Positions 5,573 through 5,624 of a stretch of DNA of 5,624 nucleotides are shown here, piece after piece. Numbering within the stretch: position 1 is the first letter of the stretch; each line of letters starts with the position of its first letter. The DNA comes from Acidobacteriota bacterium (GTDB lineage Bacteria; Acidobacteriota; Terriglobia; Terriglobales; Acidobacteriaceae): the NCBI GenBank assembly GCA_003224995.1, contig QIAI01000144.1, positions 1 through 5,624 of the forward strand, read 5' to 3'. A program made the translations under genes and the position numbers. The notes under the pieces are model-generated. The model ran no database searches. It was not told where the DNA came from and saw only the letters and a list, made by a program, of their open reading frames with translations.

Positions 5573-5624
5573 TTAGTCTTTCTGAGATTCACGATAGCCG
5601 GCCGCCTTGGCTTCCGCTTCGGTC
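5573..5624 (-). CDS. C-terminal end of an unidentified gene, 5' part outside window
   Basis: The minus strand ends a coding frame at TAA 5575-5573; its last 16 residues are TEAEAKAAGYRESQKD. The stop is nine bases before the ATG of the helix-hairpin-helix gene, and that gene's ribosome binding site overlaps the stop, so the two form an operon. The ending resembles the EADAxxAGYR tail of small secreted proteins that I recall from Acidobacteriota and other soil bacteria, but 16 residues are too few to assign a family. Confidence 0.6.
   Translation of the reverse strand, partial: TEAEAKAAGYRESQKD

Overview
The window (5,624 bp, moderately GC-rich) looks like an ordinary chromosomal stretch of an Acidobacteriota (Terriglobia-like) bacterium. 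This is inferred from gene content and remembered protein style: a type I 3-dehydroquinase of the kind fused to shikimate dehydrogenase in that phylum, a YidB-family protein, a small secreted helix-hairpin-helix protein and a secreted two-repeat protein. No database was consulted. I see no rRNA, tRNA, CRISPR, insertion sequence or phage gene.

Left part. A 3-dehydroquinase (1-537, minus) runs off the left edge and is divergent from a secreted protein of unknown function (754-1716, plus). The 216 bp between them hold one plausible sigma70-type promoter in each direction, an 8-bp direct repeat at 13-bp spacing, a C-rich tract lying in the spacer of the plus-strand promoter, and a hairpin directly abutting a strong ribosome binding site. 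The secreted gene ends in a textbook rho-independent terminator (1739-1770). About 420 bp with little content follow, where the only candidate is a 27-residue single-membrane-span ORF on the minus strand.

Right part. Everything from 5624 down to 2190 is on the minus strand. In order of transcription: the last 16 codons of an unidentified gene; a small exported helix-hairpin-helix protein (ComEA-like) 9 bp later; a terminator-like hairpin; a shortened YidB/DUF937 protein; then pgsA (phosphatidylglycerophosphate synthase), an AMMECR1-domain protein and the chromate transporter ChrA, with gaps of 31 and 51 bp that suggest one operon.

The main anomaly is in pgsA. The N-terminal 46 codons and the C-terminal half are both clearly recognisable but lie in different frames. 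The missing stretch between them is where the first half of the CDP-alcohol phosphotransferase signature (DxxDGxxAR) should be. This is a deletion of roughly 50 bp, not a simple frameshift, so the enzyme should be dead. Because PgsA makes the precursor of phosphatidylglycerol and cardiolipin, either another copy exists or the deletion is an assembly or sequencing artefact. The neighbouring YidB protein also appears to lack an N-terminal segment, which makes an artefact worth testing. I found no convincing novel multi-gene system here.
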